From positions 7,566,501 through 7,630,500 of the forward strand of contig NC_088295.1 in assembly GCF_032854445.1 (NCBI RefSeq): DNA of 64,000 bases. Direction: 5' to 3'. The notes beneath the pieces are model-generated. The model saw nothing but the letters and a program-made list of their open reading frames with translations, did not search any database and was not told where the DNA came from. How positions within the stretch are numbered: the first letter of the stretch is position 1; each line of letters starts with the position of its first letter. The position numbers and the translations under genes were made by a program. This stretch comes from Liolophura sinensis (lineage: Eukaryota > Mollusca > Polyplacophora > Chitonida > Chitonidae). This document shows positions 1-12,700 of this stretch, piece by piece.

Positions 1-2580
1 ACACATTTGTAGTACGTCTGTGTGTGCAGAAGAGACAGCTCAGTATGTACATGAATGTAAAATTTGTGCCAGGTGACCCAATAGTTTGCCACTAGGAAGC
101 TTGTAGTATGCTGATGGCAGACAAACACTTGTACAGATATTGCATGACGATGTATCCACAGGTTCAGGATGGACCCCAAAACTTTTCAAACGTCCCAAAG
201 CTCGGATTTCTGGCTGCTTATACAGTACATTGCTTGCTTCACCCATTTATTCTCCAGGAAATGTAAATTCACACAGTTCAAAGTATGAATCTCAGTCATG
301 TCTGTGTAAACATAACAGATGATTGATGAGCTCCAACAAGCACAGTTATTACCTCTTGCCTGGCTAAGTTCAGGTTCTCAGGGATGTCTGTGTCATTTCA
401 CCGTAACACAGTATATCAGATATATGGGATATTTTTCAGCTAATCTAAACCCTTGCCTTTTGGTAGGCAAGGCATATAGATCAGAGTCATTGTAGTTGAA
501 ATAAAGAGACACAACTGCAAACCAACACCGACAGCATTTCGTGATAGTATACTACCTCTTTGGTTTGCTCCCTGTCATGGCATGTCTCTGACTTTTACCA
601 TTTTAATCTTATGGAATAACTTCAGCACTGATCTAGACTACAGACGGATCTATGCATCTCCATGGATGTTAACATAGCTCATGTCCATCTATTATTATTA
701 AGTTAAACACGGTTCTTCACAAACTACCTCTGTTAAGACTACCTGCACAAACCATGTGTTTAAGGAAGAATGACCGTTGATGTTTACCCCTGATATGCCT
801 GAGTGAGAGGACTAGCACATGTAAACATTGTGGCAGCATACTGACAAATGGTTCTTGATCAGTGGAGAAGGCTCAATCATTTTATCATTTTATATGAGTG
901 ATTTACATGTATGTTTTTATGTATATCATGAGTGAAATGCTACGTAATTGTACTATAATCAAGAATTTTAGATCATGTTAAAGAACTTGATGAAAAAAAA
1001 AAACAAACAGTAATTCTTCTTATGGTACAGTAGTGTTCCTTTTTTTATTTTTATCATTTCTTTTCTTTTAATAGCCTGACTGATAAATCTTCTTGGACTC
1101 ATAGTTATTCAACATGTGCTTGTAAACTGGAGACAGATACATGTGTATGTAGTTATACAAGATGCACAATGTACACATGGTTGTGCAACATGCATGTAGA
1201 CCATGTGTGTATAACAGTGGACACTGGTTGTGCAATGCAGACCATGTACATGTATACGATGGGCAGATACATGAAGTTGCACAACCAAGTTATACCAGGA
1301 GTAGATTGTTGTGCAACAGAGCTGGTACACAATGGTGAATAGATGACTGCCTCAGAATGGTTAAATCATTTAAAGAAAATAAACTGGTATGTTAATATAG
1401 ACAGGCAGCTGAGCCAAAGGCTTACAGAATTTATCCTGTGTACTATAGGTTATAATTATATATAGTAAAACAGGTGTGTCATGAGCAGATAATTGTACAA
1501 CATGGGATTTGTGTACCTTGGCAGTTGTACAACATGGAACATATTAAATATCGTTGATGATGTCATTATTATGTCATTATGTGTACATGTGTATAAAACA
1601 AATGTATGTCTCCCAAAAGTCTGTATGTGGACCTGTTCTCCAGATATAGCTGGACATCCATTATAAGTGCTAATTAACACATTATTTTCAGTAAGTAATG
1701 TGCAATATTATGTACATGAATAAAGAGTTTCAACTGATGTGATTGTTGTTTATCTATATTATCAGTCAGCATATAATACCAAAAGTGTTAAGTCATGGCA
1801 ACCTTCATTTGTCGGTTGATGCCTGGCGTGTCCAAGAAGTGATCCCAATAGAAAGCAAACATCGTTATGGTTGATATGCAGGTGCGTATTGAAGTGATTG
1901 AAGCAAAGTATATAGAGAATTTGTGGATTCTCTTGCTGTCACTGTTCTTCGTAACAGTAAGCAGTCAAGAGGCTTGTGGTTGCAAAGTCTAATGTGAAAG
2001 ACTTACCGTACAAACTGACAGAGAGTAAAAAGCAGAGCAGCGGCGACAGTGTGATAGTTGGCAAGTGGTCACACTTAACCCGTGAACGCGGCCTCCTGTC
2101 AATTTACCAGAGTTATGGTTTTCTTCTAACTGTCCATTCAAATGCCCAAATGGTAGCAAGTTACATTCCCTCAAGCACCATGGCTTATTCGATATACCGC
2201 AAGTGTGCTTTGTAGACAGGGGCATTATCCTGCCGACTAATACTGTGGCTAATCATTTTTCGACTTCAGCTGGAAACTCAGAATTAGCTGTAAAAAAACA
2301 AATCGTGACCTGGTGTGAAAGAAAAAAAGATAATTTAAAAATGATTTACATATTCGATGCAAATTAAACTTTGTCCATAAAAAAAATTTTTTACTGGTAT
2401 TTCTTTAAACGGAGTAAAATTTTTCTTCGGATTATACGTCAATCTGTTGGAATCATATATTGTTCTCAGTGGCGTCACATTGGGTTCGAATGCAAAACTG
2501 ACCTTGTAACTAGCTTTTTCCGGTCAAAAATATGGACTTTACATGCTTGGTTCTCGCTGAGAACTGAAAGAACAGCATCA
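1..2580. other. no clear gene; weak exon candidate at the left edge
   Basis: This stretch is AT-rich DNA without a recognisable protein family. On the - strand, 246 to 40 is open for 68 residues, and the part from about 216 downward (PEIRALGRLKSFGVHPEP) has a plausible coding composition after an acceptor-like AG. I could not match it to a family, and a continuation would lie outside the window. At 1109-1330 there are loose, diverged repetitions of a GTTGTGCAA / ACATGTA-containing sequence. Confidence 0.25.
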
Positions 2581-2586
2581 AAGAAT

Positions 2587-2757
2587 TTGATGTTTTAAGA
2601 ATCGTCTTAAATCAAAATACAAAACAAACTAAACACACTTCTGGAAAAAAACTTTTTTCCATTTTAGTGTTGTCTGATGTTTCAAAAAGCATCTTAAATA
2701 AAAAAATAAAACGGACTAAACACTTCTGGAAAATAACTTTTTTCCATTTTGGTTATC
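2587..2757. repeat. two-copy direct duplication, about 85 bp unit
   Basis: Two adjacent diverged copies (about 2587-2672 and 2675-2757) share a TGATGTTT start, an AACxxACTAAACAC core and the end CTTTTTTCCATTTT. It is a simple tandem duplication in AT-rich DNA with no coding signal. Confidence 0.6.
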
Positions 2758-2869
2758 TTTGTTTTCAAGACACAATTACGTACAACTTTCGGTCGCATTT
2801 AGCCTTTCTTTTGTACACAATTAAGTCTCGACTGAACGCTAAGCGAGCGTAATTCGTTTTTGTATATCA

Positions 2870-3060
2870 CCATCAATTACAACATACTACAGCATCAGTT
2901 AGAAAATGTATGGTTAGGTCAACTACATCAGTCATCGGTCAGAAAGCAGTTACTGACTTATGGGAAAAAATTACTGCTGCATCGGTTAGAAAAAATTATT
3001 ATCGGTAACTTGAAATTTACTACAGTATCGGTCGGAAAAGTTAATAAGTTGAAACATTAA
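2870..3060. repeat. degenerate tandem repeat with ATCGGTTAGAAAA core
   Basis: The motif CATCGGT(T/C)(A/G)GAAA recurs about four times at irregular spacing of about 45-60 bp, with ACTACAGTATCGGTCGGAAAA as the last copy. The open frame across it (2860-3060) is a by-product of the repeat. Confidence 0.45.
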
Positions 3061-3751
3061 CGGTCCTTTTTATAACAACTTCGGTCGTTGTAACGTTGTA
3101 GGTCAAAGACTGATACAATGGCGGTTACATGGGGATTACAGTAGGGTAGCGGTTGGCCTGTATATAACCTACTCTGTAAGTCGTAATGACTGAGTTATAG
3201 TACTGCAGTAGCAAAGCGCGAATGTATAGATAAAGCCAATTTACTTAGTTTTACTACCTCGGAATTCTATAGGGGCCTACGTGTAGAAAGTCGTTAAAAG
3301 GGAAAATCCAGACAAAGCTGGAGATACGATGCCTTCCCTCTTCCGTTCAAACATCAGTGGTCCATTTTTCCTTTCAAACGAGGCACACATGTCCATTTTA
3401 TGAGGATTCTTGTACCACATCAATGAAAGCATGCTCGTGTTTAGGCTAAGCCAGGCTGCACGGAAATCTTCAGAAAATTGAAAAGAAAATTAACTCTCTT
3501 TCCAAATGTGTCTGAAAATTGAAATTAAAACTTTTTGACATAAATTCAGAAATAAATTCCACAAAAGTACGAAAGGTGATTGCAATGAAAGAAAGATAAG
3601 TTCATCAAGAAATAAAAGTAAAACCCACTGATGAGGACATGATAGAAGAGTTTCTGGTTATAAATAGGGTCTTTACACCTTAAGGATCGGATTATTTATG
3701 AGGCAAACATAATGCCAGTGGAATCCATATTGAGATGGCTAAGAGGTTTTA

Positions 3752-3905
3752 GAGTATAAAGCACACGATGGGCCAAACCTACAGAGTGGAGCACACGATG
3801 GGCCAAACCTACAGAGTGGAGCACACGCTGGGCCAAACCTACAGAATGGAACACACACTGGGCCAAACCTTCAGAGTGGAGCACACGATGGGCCAAACCT
3901 ACACA
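3752..3905. repeat. 30-bp minisatellite, about 5 copies
   Basis: Five tandem copies of a 30-bp unit containing GAGCACACGATGGGCCAAAC, with single-base variants. Thirty is divisible by three, which explains the open minus-strand frame through it. It lies about 30 bp before the 73-bp hairpin array. Confidence 0.85.
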
Positions 3906-3935
3906 GAGGAGTTAGTCAAATAATCAAATAAAGTT

Positions 3936-4294
3936 GTAGAGGAAACTATAGGAGCAGACTCTGCAGGCCTATGCCTATATTCCTCTAGTTAGACTGACGC
4001 CAAAGTCTGTAGAGGAAAGTATAGGAGCGGACTCTGCAGTCCTATGCCTATATTCCTCTAGATAGACTGACGCCAACGTCTGTAGAGGAAAGTATAGGAG
4101 CGGACTCTGCAGGCCTATGCCTATATTCCTCTAGTTAGACTGACGCCAAAGTCTTTGGAGGAAAGTATAGGAGCGGACTCTGAAGACCTAGGATTATACT
4201 CCTTTGGTTAGATTGACGCCAAAGTCTGTAGAAGAAACTATAGGAGCGGACCCTAAAGGCTTAGACATTTATTCCTCTAGTTAGATTGACGCCA
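3936..4294. repeat. 73-bp tandem array, five units, each a potential hairpin
   Basis: Units begin at about 3936, 4009, 4082, 4155 and 4228, exactly 73 bp apart. Each unit carries an inverted repeat: TAGAGGAAAGTATAGG on the left pairs with CCTATATTCCTCTA on the right across a loop of about 20 bases, and GTCT/AGAC can extend the stem. Copies 4 and 5 are more diverged but keep both arms. I see no coding signal. A hairpin RNA is possible but not shown. Confidence 0.85.
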
Positions 4295-5225
4295 TATCTC
4301 GATTTCAAGAGAAATTAAGGATTTACTACAAGCCCTACCCAGAACTAAACATTTGGTATAACGTTACCACCTAAAGATGGTAATTTAAGGTCATCATCAT
4401 TGACGAAACACCAAGACAGTGAATTCAAAATGATAGAATCATTGATGACGATGAAATAGTCGGTTGTTACAGCCATTTTTGTTTATATTAAAATCTGCAT
4501 GCCAGGCAAAATATTAATTTAATTTCGACGAAATCGATCTGTTTTATCCTTTTCTGTCATGTCTGTATGGTCCCTGGCGTTTGGTTAAATAAGCATGCTA
4601 GCTACATGTACAAGATATTTTTGTACGCCCGTACATGTAATTTGTGCTTTTTAGTTGAATGTATGAATTTGTCCAGGAGTTTGCACCATGAGAAAATGTA
4701 TTTTTTCTTTTTTAAAGATTTGTTGTGAGTTTTCTAACTCCATGAAATAGCATTATACTATTACTGAATTAAAAAGCAATGATAATGTTTAATGACCGCG
4801 TAAGAGTTGATTATAGGTTGTAAAAGTTCTACCCTTAGAAAAAATCATTCCGTGAAAAGTGATGTGTATGTAATTCCGTCTGGTTGAAAATTAATGTCCA
4901 ACTGGGTGAAAAACAGTTCTCATCTAGGCGGAGGTTCGGAGTGAAAAAAATAATGTAAATCCATAAAATAATGACATGACCCTTGCTATCTACCTTACTT
5001 TACGCGAAGAATAACCTTTCCCGCAGCCCTACGTAAGGTACACGTATTAACCGTTCAACACATGAGGGGAGATAACTCTTGACACCAGCTATTCAGAAAG
5101 CCCAAAGTAAATTTTGTCCAGACCAAAGTTTGTATCTGTCCTGGTCATGGTGCTCTCTTTCTTTTCTTTCTTTCTTTTCTTGTTCCTTACTTAAGATAAT
5201 TCTTGACTGTTAATCCTCAGTTTTA
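4295..5225. other. upstream of CETN3; nothing recognised
   Basis: I see no gene-like frame, SINE or array here. The sequence is AT-rich with scattered ATG-poor frames. The last few hundred bases before 5226 are the distal upstream region of CETN3. Confidence 0.5.
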
Positions 5226-5351
5226 TCCAATCTGTAATATGTTATTTCATACGAAACTGTGCGGCCAGCTCTGCGTTGTGGCGCGGTCAAAACAAAAATC
5301 TGCCTAAACGAGTTCAGACGAGAAACTAACAGGAAGATTCAAGAAGCCGAA
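5226..5351 (+). promoter_or_regulatory. likely CETN3 promoter and 5' UTR
   Basis: The CETN3 start codon is at 5352, so the proximal promoter and 5' leader should lie here. A CCAAT motif sits at 5227-5231, and a short CpG-bearing patch (GTGCGGCC, TGGCGCGGTC) follows at about 5258-5290, which would fit a TATA-less housekeeping promoter. No TATA box is evident at a useful distance. The transcription start cannot be read from sequence alone. Confidence 0.4.
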
Positions 5352-5368
5352 ATGAGTTTAGCAACTAG
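5352..5368 (+). CDS. CETN3: CETN3 exon 1, 17-nt coding part
   Basis: ATG AGT TTA GCA ACT AG is followed by the donor GTAAGC. It encodes MSLAT plus two bases of an Arg codon completed by the first base of exon 2. The MSLA start is the conserved centrin-3 N-terminus, which fixes this exon despite its size. Intron 1 is 3847 bp. Confidence 0.88.
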
Positions 5369-6680
5369 GTAAGCTCATCACTGTTACGTCTTTGATGTTG
5401 CAAATGACTAACAAGTGTGGGTATACATTTGGTCGCCGTCAGTGAACATCATTCAGCAATATATAGCAGGTCTACTAATCTGTCAAAAGTAAACAACAAC
5501 AACAAAGGTTGACAGATTCTGTTTATAAATCGTAACTGAATCAGATAAAGAAATTAAAAATCATGTAATTTACGCATGTCTTCACCTTTATATACCTTAT
5601 TCACAGTAAATACAGACTATGCAAACTTTGGTGGTGGGCCATTTCCCCCTTCAGGTCAAAGTGACGCTGTTTCACATGTAGAGCTATAGTTAGAGTGGGC
5701 ACTTATCAGCTAGACTGGATGTTGCTAGCCATTTAGTCCGTGGGGTAACATTTGTCCCAGTCCATCAAGCGAACAGTATTATTCTAATATGAAATAGGCA
5801 AAGCCTAAACCGAACATAGTGTGCAGGCCTACATATACATCTATACATTTATAGGCAAATTAATAACTAAAACATTATCTACATTAACGGTAGCGGAAAT
5901 AGCAAACAAATAATTTGTCAAATATGTATTGGTGGGCATAGTTGCATTTGGTGCATTTCTTGATTCTTTAAATTGTATGTTCTTTATAAGCTATCTGCCA
6001 GGCTCTTATCAGGGAAGAGTCTTTCGCTTGTAATTGCATGGCTGTTCCATCAGCCTCACACACTCATACAGCATGGATAATTAAAATGGGGCCAGCAGGT
6101 GAAAAATAATAATTTGAGAAGTCAGTGATTTATTTATTTTTTTATTTGATTGATGCTTTACGCTGTACTCAAGAATATTTCCCTTTTTACGATGACGGCC
6201 AGCATTAAGATGGGAGGAAATCAGACAGAGCCCTGGGCACACCCACGACCATTTGTAGGTTGCCACCAGACCTTCCCACATGCAGTCGGAGGGGAGAGAA
6301 GTCTTTAAAATGTGATGCTAAATTTCTAGTTTGACATGTATGATATATACCTAGTGAAAACATAGTGATTTTGTTGCAGGCTGTGAACTCATACAGGGAA
6401 CACCCATGTTAAGCTATCACCTCGTGTATAGTTCAGTCTGGGTGGTCTTATGTTTTCAACTTGTGTGGCTGATACTCTTTGATGGATTATAGCCCTATAT
6501 AGCAACAGTGATTGCTGTCCATGTTTGTAGCTCATAAAAAAATAATTGCATAATTAGTTAAAAAAAAGGATTTAACAAGAGGTACCACATAAATTCGATG
6601 CATGTGCAAATGCATTTAACAAAAGAATTTGTTATCAGAACATTACAACCTCGAACGCACTAACAACATGGCATAAAACA

Positions 6681-6728
<48 letters not shown>

Positions 6729-9700
6729 CAAAAAGATTGTATTATTTAAGATATAACAACTTCCATTATATAAATATTTCTTATTTGATTTAAAAATCTC
6801 TAATGTATATGGCTCATAAAAGTAAACAAACAAACGAAAAAGGAAAGAGGAAGTAGGAAATCAAGTTTGTAATAAAATGAAATACATGTATATTATTTAT
6901 ACTGATTATATAATGGGTGGATTTGATTTATTTATTTATTTCATTGGAGTTTTACACTGCACTGAAAGGTGTTTGACTACAACAATGGCCAGCATTATGA
7001 CAGGAGAAGATGGGAAATTTGTCTGAAATTGTAATAAAATTCAGTTAGTATTTGATTATAAGAACATCTATAATCTAAGTTTTCAAAATGAAAACAAGGC
7101 AAAACTTCAACATATTATGAGTGGCCTATAGGTGTAGAAATGCTGATAATAAAATCTCTTTCATGACCCACACCTGCTTGAAATATAATATCAGATATCA
7201 TTTGCACTTCACATGCTGAACCATGCAATATTCATTGTAGACCACCATATACTCTGGTCTCTTCTTCTTTCAGATAACTGTTCATTCATTTTATCAGTCA
7301 ATTGTGATGCAGTTGAAATAAATTTCTAATAAAATATTAGATCATTGGTTATTTTTTAGTTTTTTTTGGCCTGCACTGCCTATGAGATTAGCGGCCATTG
7401 TATGCCTTTTGGCATAGGTATGTACTTTCTTCACCTTAAAAAAAAAAAAAAAAACTAATAAATACTGAGTGAAATGTCTTGTAAAACTTCCCATTCTAAA
7501 AACATCAATTCATGTGAAACTAAAACTGCATTCCTGCTAGTATAGAGACAAGCTGATCGCTGATTTGCATGTGGTTGCTAGGATACCTCAACGCTGAACT
7601 TTTTCACGTCTTCACTTTCTGTCTCTTACGCCAACCTTGACTAAAAGCGGCCTAGAGAGAAAGTCATGTTTAAAGGCTTAATGGTGATTGTGTTTCATAT
7701 GGCAGTGAAAAGGCATAAGTGTGGAGTGCTGACAATTTTTAGGTTCTGGTGCAGATGACACTTTGTTGTTATTTTCCCCATAATTCTTTCAACATGGCAG
7801 CTATCATAAAAGTCAGAAGTTTGGCGGCTCTATTTACCATGTCTCACGAAGACAACGGGGAAATGAATTAAACTTGCACTTTACCTACCACCATAATACT
7901 GGCTGCTGTCATAAAAGTATAATACTCTGAAGTATAGTGTAAAATGCCAGTGAAATAAATAATATATGCTACAACATGAATTATGCTGGGGCCATTTTGT
8001 GTTCACCCAAGCTAGGGCAGTCACTTCATCTTCAACTTCCAGGCCATCTTACAGAATAAACGGATTCCTATAAGATGAATTTCATGAGTGAATCTTGCAA
8101 TTTGTACCTATTCATGTACTGTACATGTGAATGTGTTTGGGTAGTTGGGTTAGATTGACGAGGGCGGGGAGGCTGTAAGTACGTTCTTGTAGTTGTTACT
8201 TGTATACGCAGTTTAAAGTTAAATATGCATGTTTACATTAAAACCGAAATATATATTCAGGGTTGTTTTAAAGAATAATTATTAAGCCTCTTTTAAATAT
8301 AATGTCTGTACAAAATGTGGATGAACTAAAACTTAAACATAAAACACAGCAGATTTATCTGAAACTCAATTAAACAAAATGATAAATTTAAAAAATAAAT
8401 TAGGTTTGAAACTGAGAAACAGCCTATTGGTGTGTATTGTGTATTCTGTGAACAGTATATATATACTTTTTTGGTATCAGCAAAAACTTGAAGTAAAACT
8501 TAAATGAATTCAGTTGCAATCTGATTACTTTAATACACACAACAGAAAGCTGTCTGGCTTTGCTGCAGCAATGTTCATAACAAATATGGCTGTTCACATT
8601 TTCTCGGACTTCTGTACACCTTGGCGGAAACATGAATAATATTCATCTGTCCCTGTAACTCAAAATATTTTAAGGAAGACTTCATGGAAAATGTTATTGC
8701 TCTGTGTGTAAATTATATATGGAGAAAACAAGGAATGAATACATCTGGCGACTCTGGTACAGAAAGTGTGCCTGCTGCATGGTACATTCTTTGTGGGACA
8801 TAGCAAAAATTACCAGCCTTTTTTCATATGAGCAGGCCCTTTGGGTTCGATCATTTCTTCACTGTTAATGAGCAGATCAGTCAATCCCAGCCTTACACTG
8901 AAAACCCTGATAATCCCCTGCCCCCCACCCCGCCCTCCATGTTAACAGGGCCTTGGTGGGGGTATGTTGGTTAGCAGCTGTAAATGGTCTTACATTAGAG
9001 ATGACTTGCCTTCCTCCTGTGTGGCATACATAGATAGCCTTCCTCTGCATGGGGAAACTTGTGAATCGCATAATACATTTCTTGAAGTTCAGCCTTCAAC
9101 TGATTCCTGTGTTTTATAGTGAAGCACAAATGTATACATAAAGAAGTCAAACAGTTTGGTGAAAATAGTAACCGGAACATTTGTATTAAAGGCTTCATAT
9201 GCTTCTCTTTGGTAGGGCTGACTTCCCCCTTGATAAGAGCCGAGGCCAGAGAAGAAAGAAGCGGGAGTTACCTGATGAGCAGAAGCAGGAGATCAAAGAG
9301 GCATTTGATTTGTTTGACACAGACAAAGATAAACTTATTGATTATCATGAACTCAAGGTGTGTATCAAGGCCACAGAGCAAACAAGATGGGAGAGAGGGT
9401 CATTGGTGCAGGGAAATTCTGTTACATAATCAGGGTGGTTGAGATCAACGAGATCTCTGGGAAATCCTGTTTCACATATGACCAGGGTGGGTGAGATCTG
9501 CACAATCTCTGGGAAATCTTGTTACACGTCAACAGGGTGGTTGAGAACAATGTGATCTGTGGGAAGTCCTGTTACATATTAATAAGTGTGGGTGAGATCT
9601 GCAAAATTTCTGGAAAATACTGTTATACATATAATAAGTGTGGGTGATATCTGCAGAATTTCTGGGAAATCCTGTTACACACACAATCAAGCGCAGGTAA

Positions 9701-12700
9701 GATCTGCAGTGGCCCTAGGAAATCTTGTTACACATGTAATCAGAGTTAGTGAGATAAGCTCAATTCCTGGGAAATCCCACTTTGTATATATGCTGTGGAG
9801 TGAGGGGGATGAGCACTGACTGTGTGATACTGTTAAGTGTGCAATCAAGGTGTGTGAGAGTGATTTTAATCTTACTGAACTCCTGTGAAAACCTTGATGG
9901 AAGCTTGTCATTCTGAACCAGTAAACAAATACAGATGTAAATACATGTAGTTTTTGTGTCATTTTAGGTTGCAATGAGAGCATTAGGTTTTGATGTAAAG
10001 AAGGCTGATGTTCTAAAAGTCCTGAAAGACTATGATAGAGATGGAATTGGCAAAATATCCTTTGAAGATTTCAATGAAGTAGGTAAGTTTTGCAGTTGGT
10101 AGGTGGTCTTCTCGTGTACAAAGTGATAGTATCAGCGACCAAACCTAGCCTGTTTATTGTTAGAGTTTTGTGTGAGAGCTTTACTCTATAGTGGTGAATG
10201 AAACCTTCTGGGGTTTCTCTGTGAGTGATCAGTATATTGCCAGTTGCTCCCAACAACATGGAGGCCAGGATTGCTTTACGCCTTGGCTTTATCTTCTCTT
10301 GTGTTGGTAGTGAAAGTACGTACAGGTGTTGTATATCTTCTTTGTTGTGTTTGGCAGTAACTGATATGATGTTGGAGCGAGATCCTCAGCAGGAGATTTT
10401 GAAAGCCTTTAATCTGTTTGACGATGATGGATCAGGGAAGATCAGCTTGAGGAATTTACGCCGAGTTGCTCGGTGAGTTGTGGTCAACTTCAAAACGTTT
10501 ACCACAAAAGTAGCAAACAACTATCCTTACTCAAACAATAACTGGTAAATAAATAATTGAAATGTAATTGTTGAGTTAAGAAATAAGGATTTCTTACCAA
10601 GGCTTTTTTTTTTTATTTTAGTACAGTAAAAATGTAGAACAGTTGAAATTTTAGAACAAGGCACCACAGACCACAGTTTTGAACTCCTCCACATTATTAC
10701 ACTAAAACGATCAATGAATAGATCAAAAATCATTACTTCTCGCTTGTTCTATCTACTTGAGGAAAAGTGAGCCAACAAAATCACAAATTAAACAACCGCA
10801 TCTTCTACTCCACCACTGCTACTTTCACTTGTCTGCTTTGAGCAATTGCACCTGGGAAGAACCAACTTCCAATCCAAAGCAGGATTTGTCTATTTTAATT
10901 GATTTGATTGACAAGTGGGATGACACCTATGAGCAATAAGATACAAGCACACACACAGTCACTTTGAAATGACATCACTGAAGGTGGAACAGCATGACGA
11001 AAGTTGTGACAGGAATTAGCTCTGAAATTAGACAAGTTGACGTTCAACGTTGTCTGTTGTTGTATGAAAATCCAATGTATAATAGAATATGCATTTTAAG
11101 ACAAATGGAAGTATTTTTGAAGAAAGGCAACAAATTTGAAACAGGTCTGCTACATATACCCTAATTCCTCGACCTTTTCGCATCTGAAAGAGCAACTTTC
11201 AGTGCAGTTTATGCCCGTTTTAATTTGATTTTGGAGACAAAACTACATTGGTTGAATTTACAGTTTCAGGGCTTCACAAGAGATATAATTTTGTCAGTCA
11301 ACACAGAATGATGCCTTCAGAGTATGCTTGAATAAACACCATGCAAACATGCAAAAAGGTTGAAGAGTTATAGTGGCAGAAGAGAACATAAGTAGAATTC
11401 CAAACATTGAAATTGTATACTGCTGGACCATATGGGCAGCCATATTGAGTTCAGATATTATGTACTCACTGCCCATTTTTTTTGCCTATAAAGGAGACAT
11501 TACTGCTGATTTGGATTGTGCAATTTTTACATTGTCAAGCCATTGTCAGACTGTATTCCAAGCTGTGTATATACTGTTCTTTGCACCTGACACTAACACA
11601 TGATGATATATGTTTTAATTTAAGAGATAAATCATAATATAGGGTAATAATTGTGTAACAGGAAATGTTATCATTTGCAGTATGAGAAAGGAAGATGTAG
11701 ACAACCCTATCTGCCTGGAACTGCGCTATAAAGATTCCCTAATTGGTCAATGTTCTTTAGGCCACAGGTCATGGTGTTATGTATTAAGTTGACATGTACA
11801 TCTATTTACTGTTAGAGGTTTTCCATGATTATGCCTCATTTTGTCTTCAGAAAAGTGTGTAACCAGCTGCCCATGTTTTCCTTGAAAAGGCATGCACTAT
11901 ATCCATTGCTTTACTTATTGTCGTTTACTTCAAGATGTTTTGTTTGGGTATTTTCTTAACATAGGACGTACTGGTAGGTGAAGAAGTTGCAGGTACATTT
12001 TAGTGTAAATCTGTTGGCCAAAAGGGTAGAATCCTTTTGTGTAAATATGTTTGCCACTAATGGCAAAAATCACCTCAGTTTCACAAGCAGTTGAAGGATT
12101 CATAATTTTTAAACTTTTTTAGTCATCTTTTCCATGTTTTTTTTTTTTAATGGTTACACCATTGTTTGACTTTGAGGTAACAGGAAAGGAATCCTTTTCA
12201 TTATTTGATGATAATATTGAGTTCAAAATGATTCAAAATTATGTTTAGGCTCTGTGTGTTAAGTGTTGATGTTAATTGATGTTGATGTAATTGTGTGGAC
12301 TGTACAGTTTCTTTTTCCACCTTTAGAGAGCTTGGGGAGAACATGTCTGATGAAGAACTGAGAGCCATGATTGATGAGTTTGACAAGGATGGAGATGGAG
12401 AAAGTAAGACTTAGTTACAGTGTATTAAACTGGAAATGGTTAGAACAGAATCAAAGATGGGGTAACAGGTTGGCAATGGGATCACATAAATGTAGAGCTA
12501 GTTACAGTGGGCATGTATTAAACAGGAAGTAGTTAGAAGGGAATCAAAGGTGGGGTAACAGGTTGGAGATGGGATCACATAGATGTGGAGCTAGTTACAG
12601 TGGGCATGTATTAAACAGGAAGTGGTTAGGAGGGAATCAAAGGTGGGGTAACAGGTTGGAGATGGGATCATATAGATGTGGAGCTAGTTACAGTGGGCAT

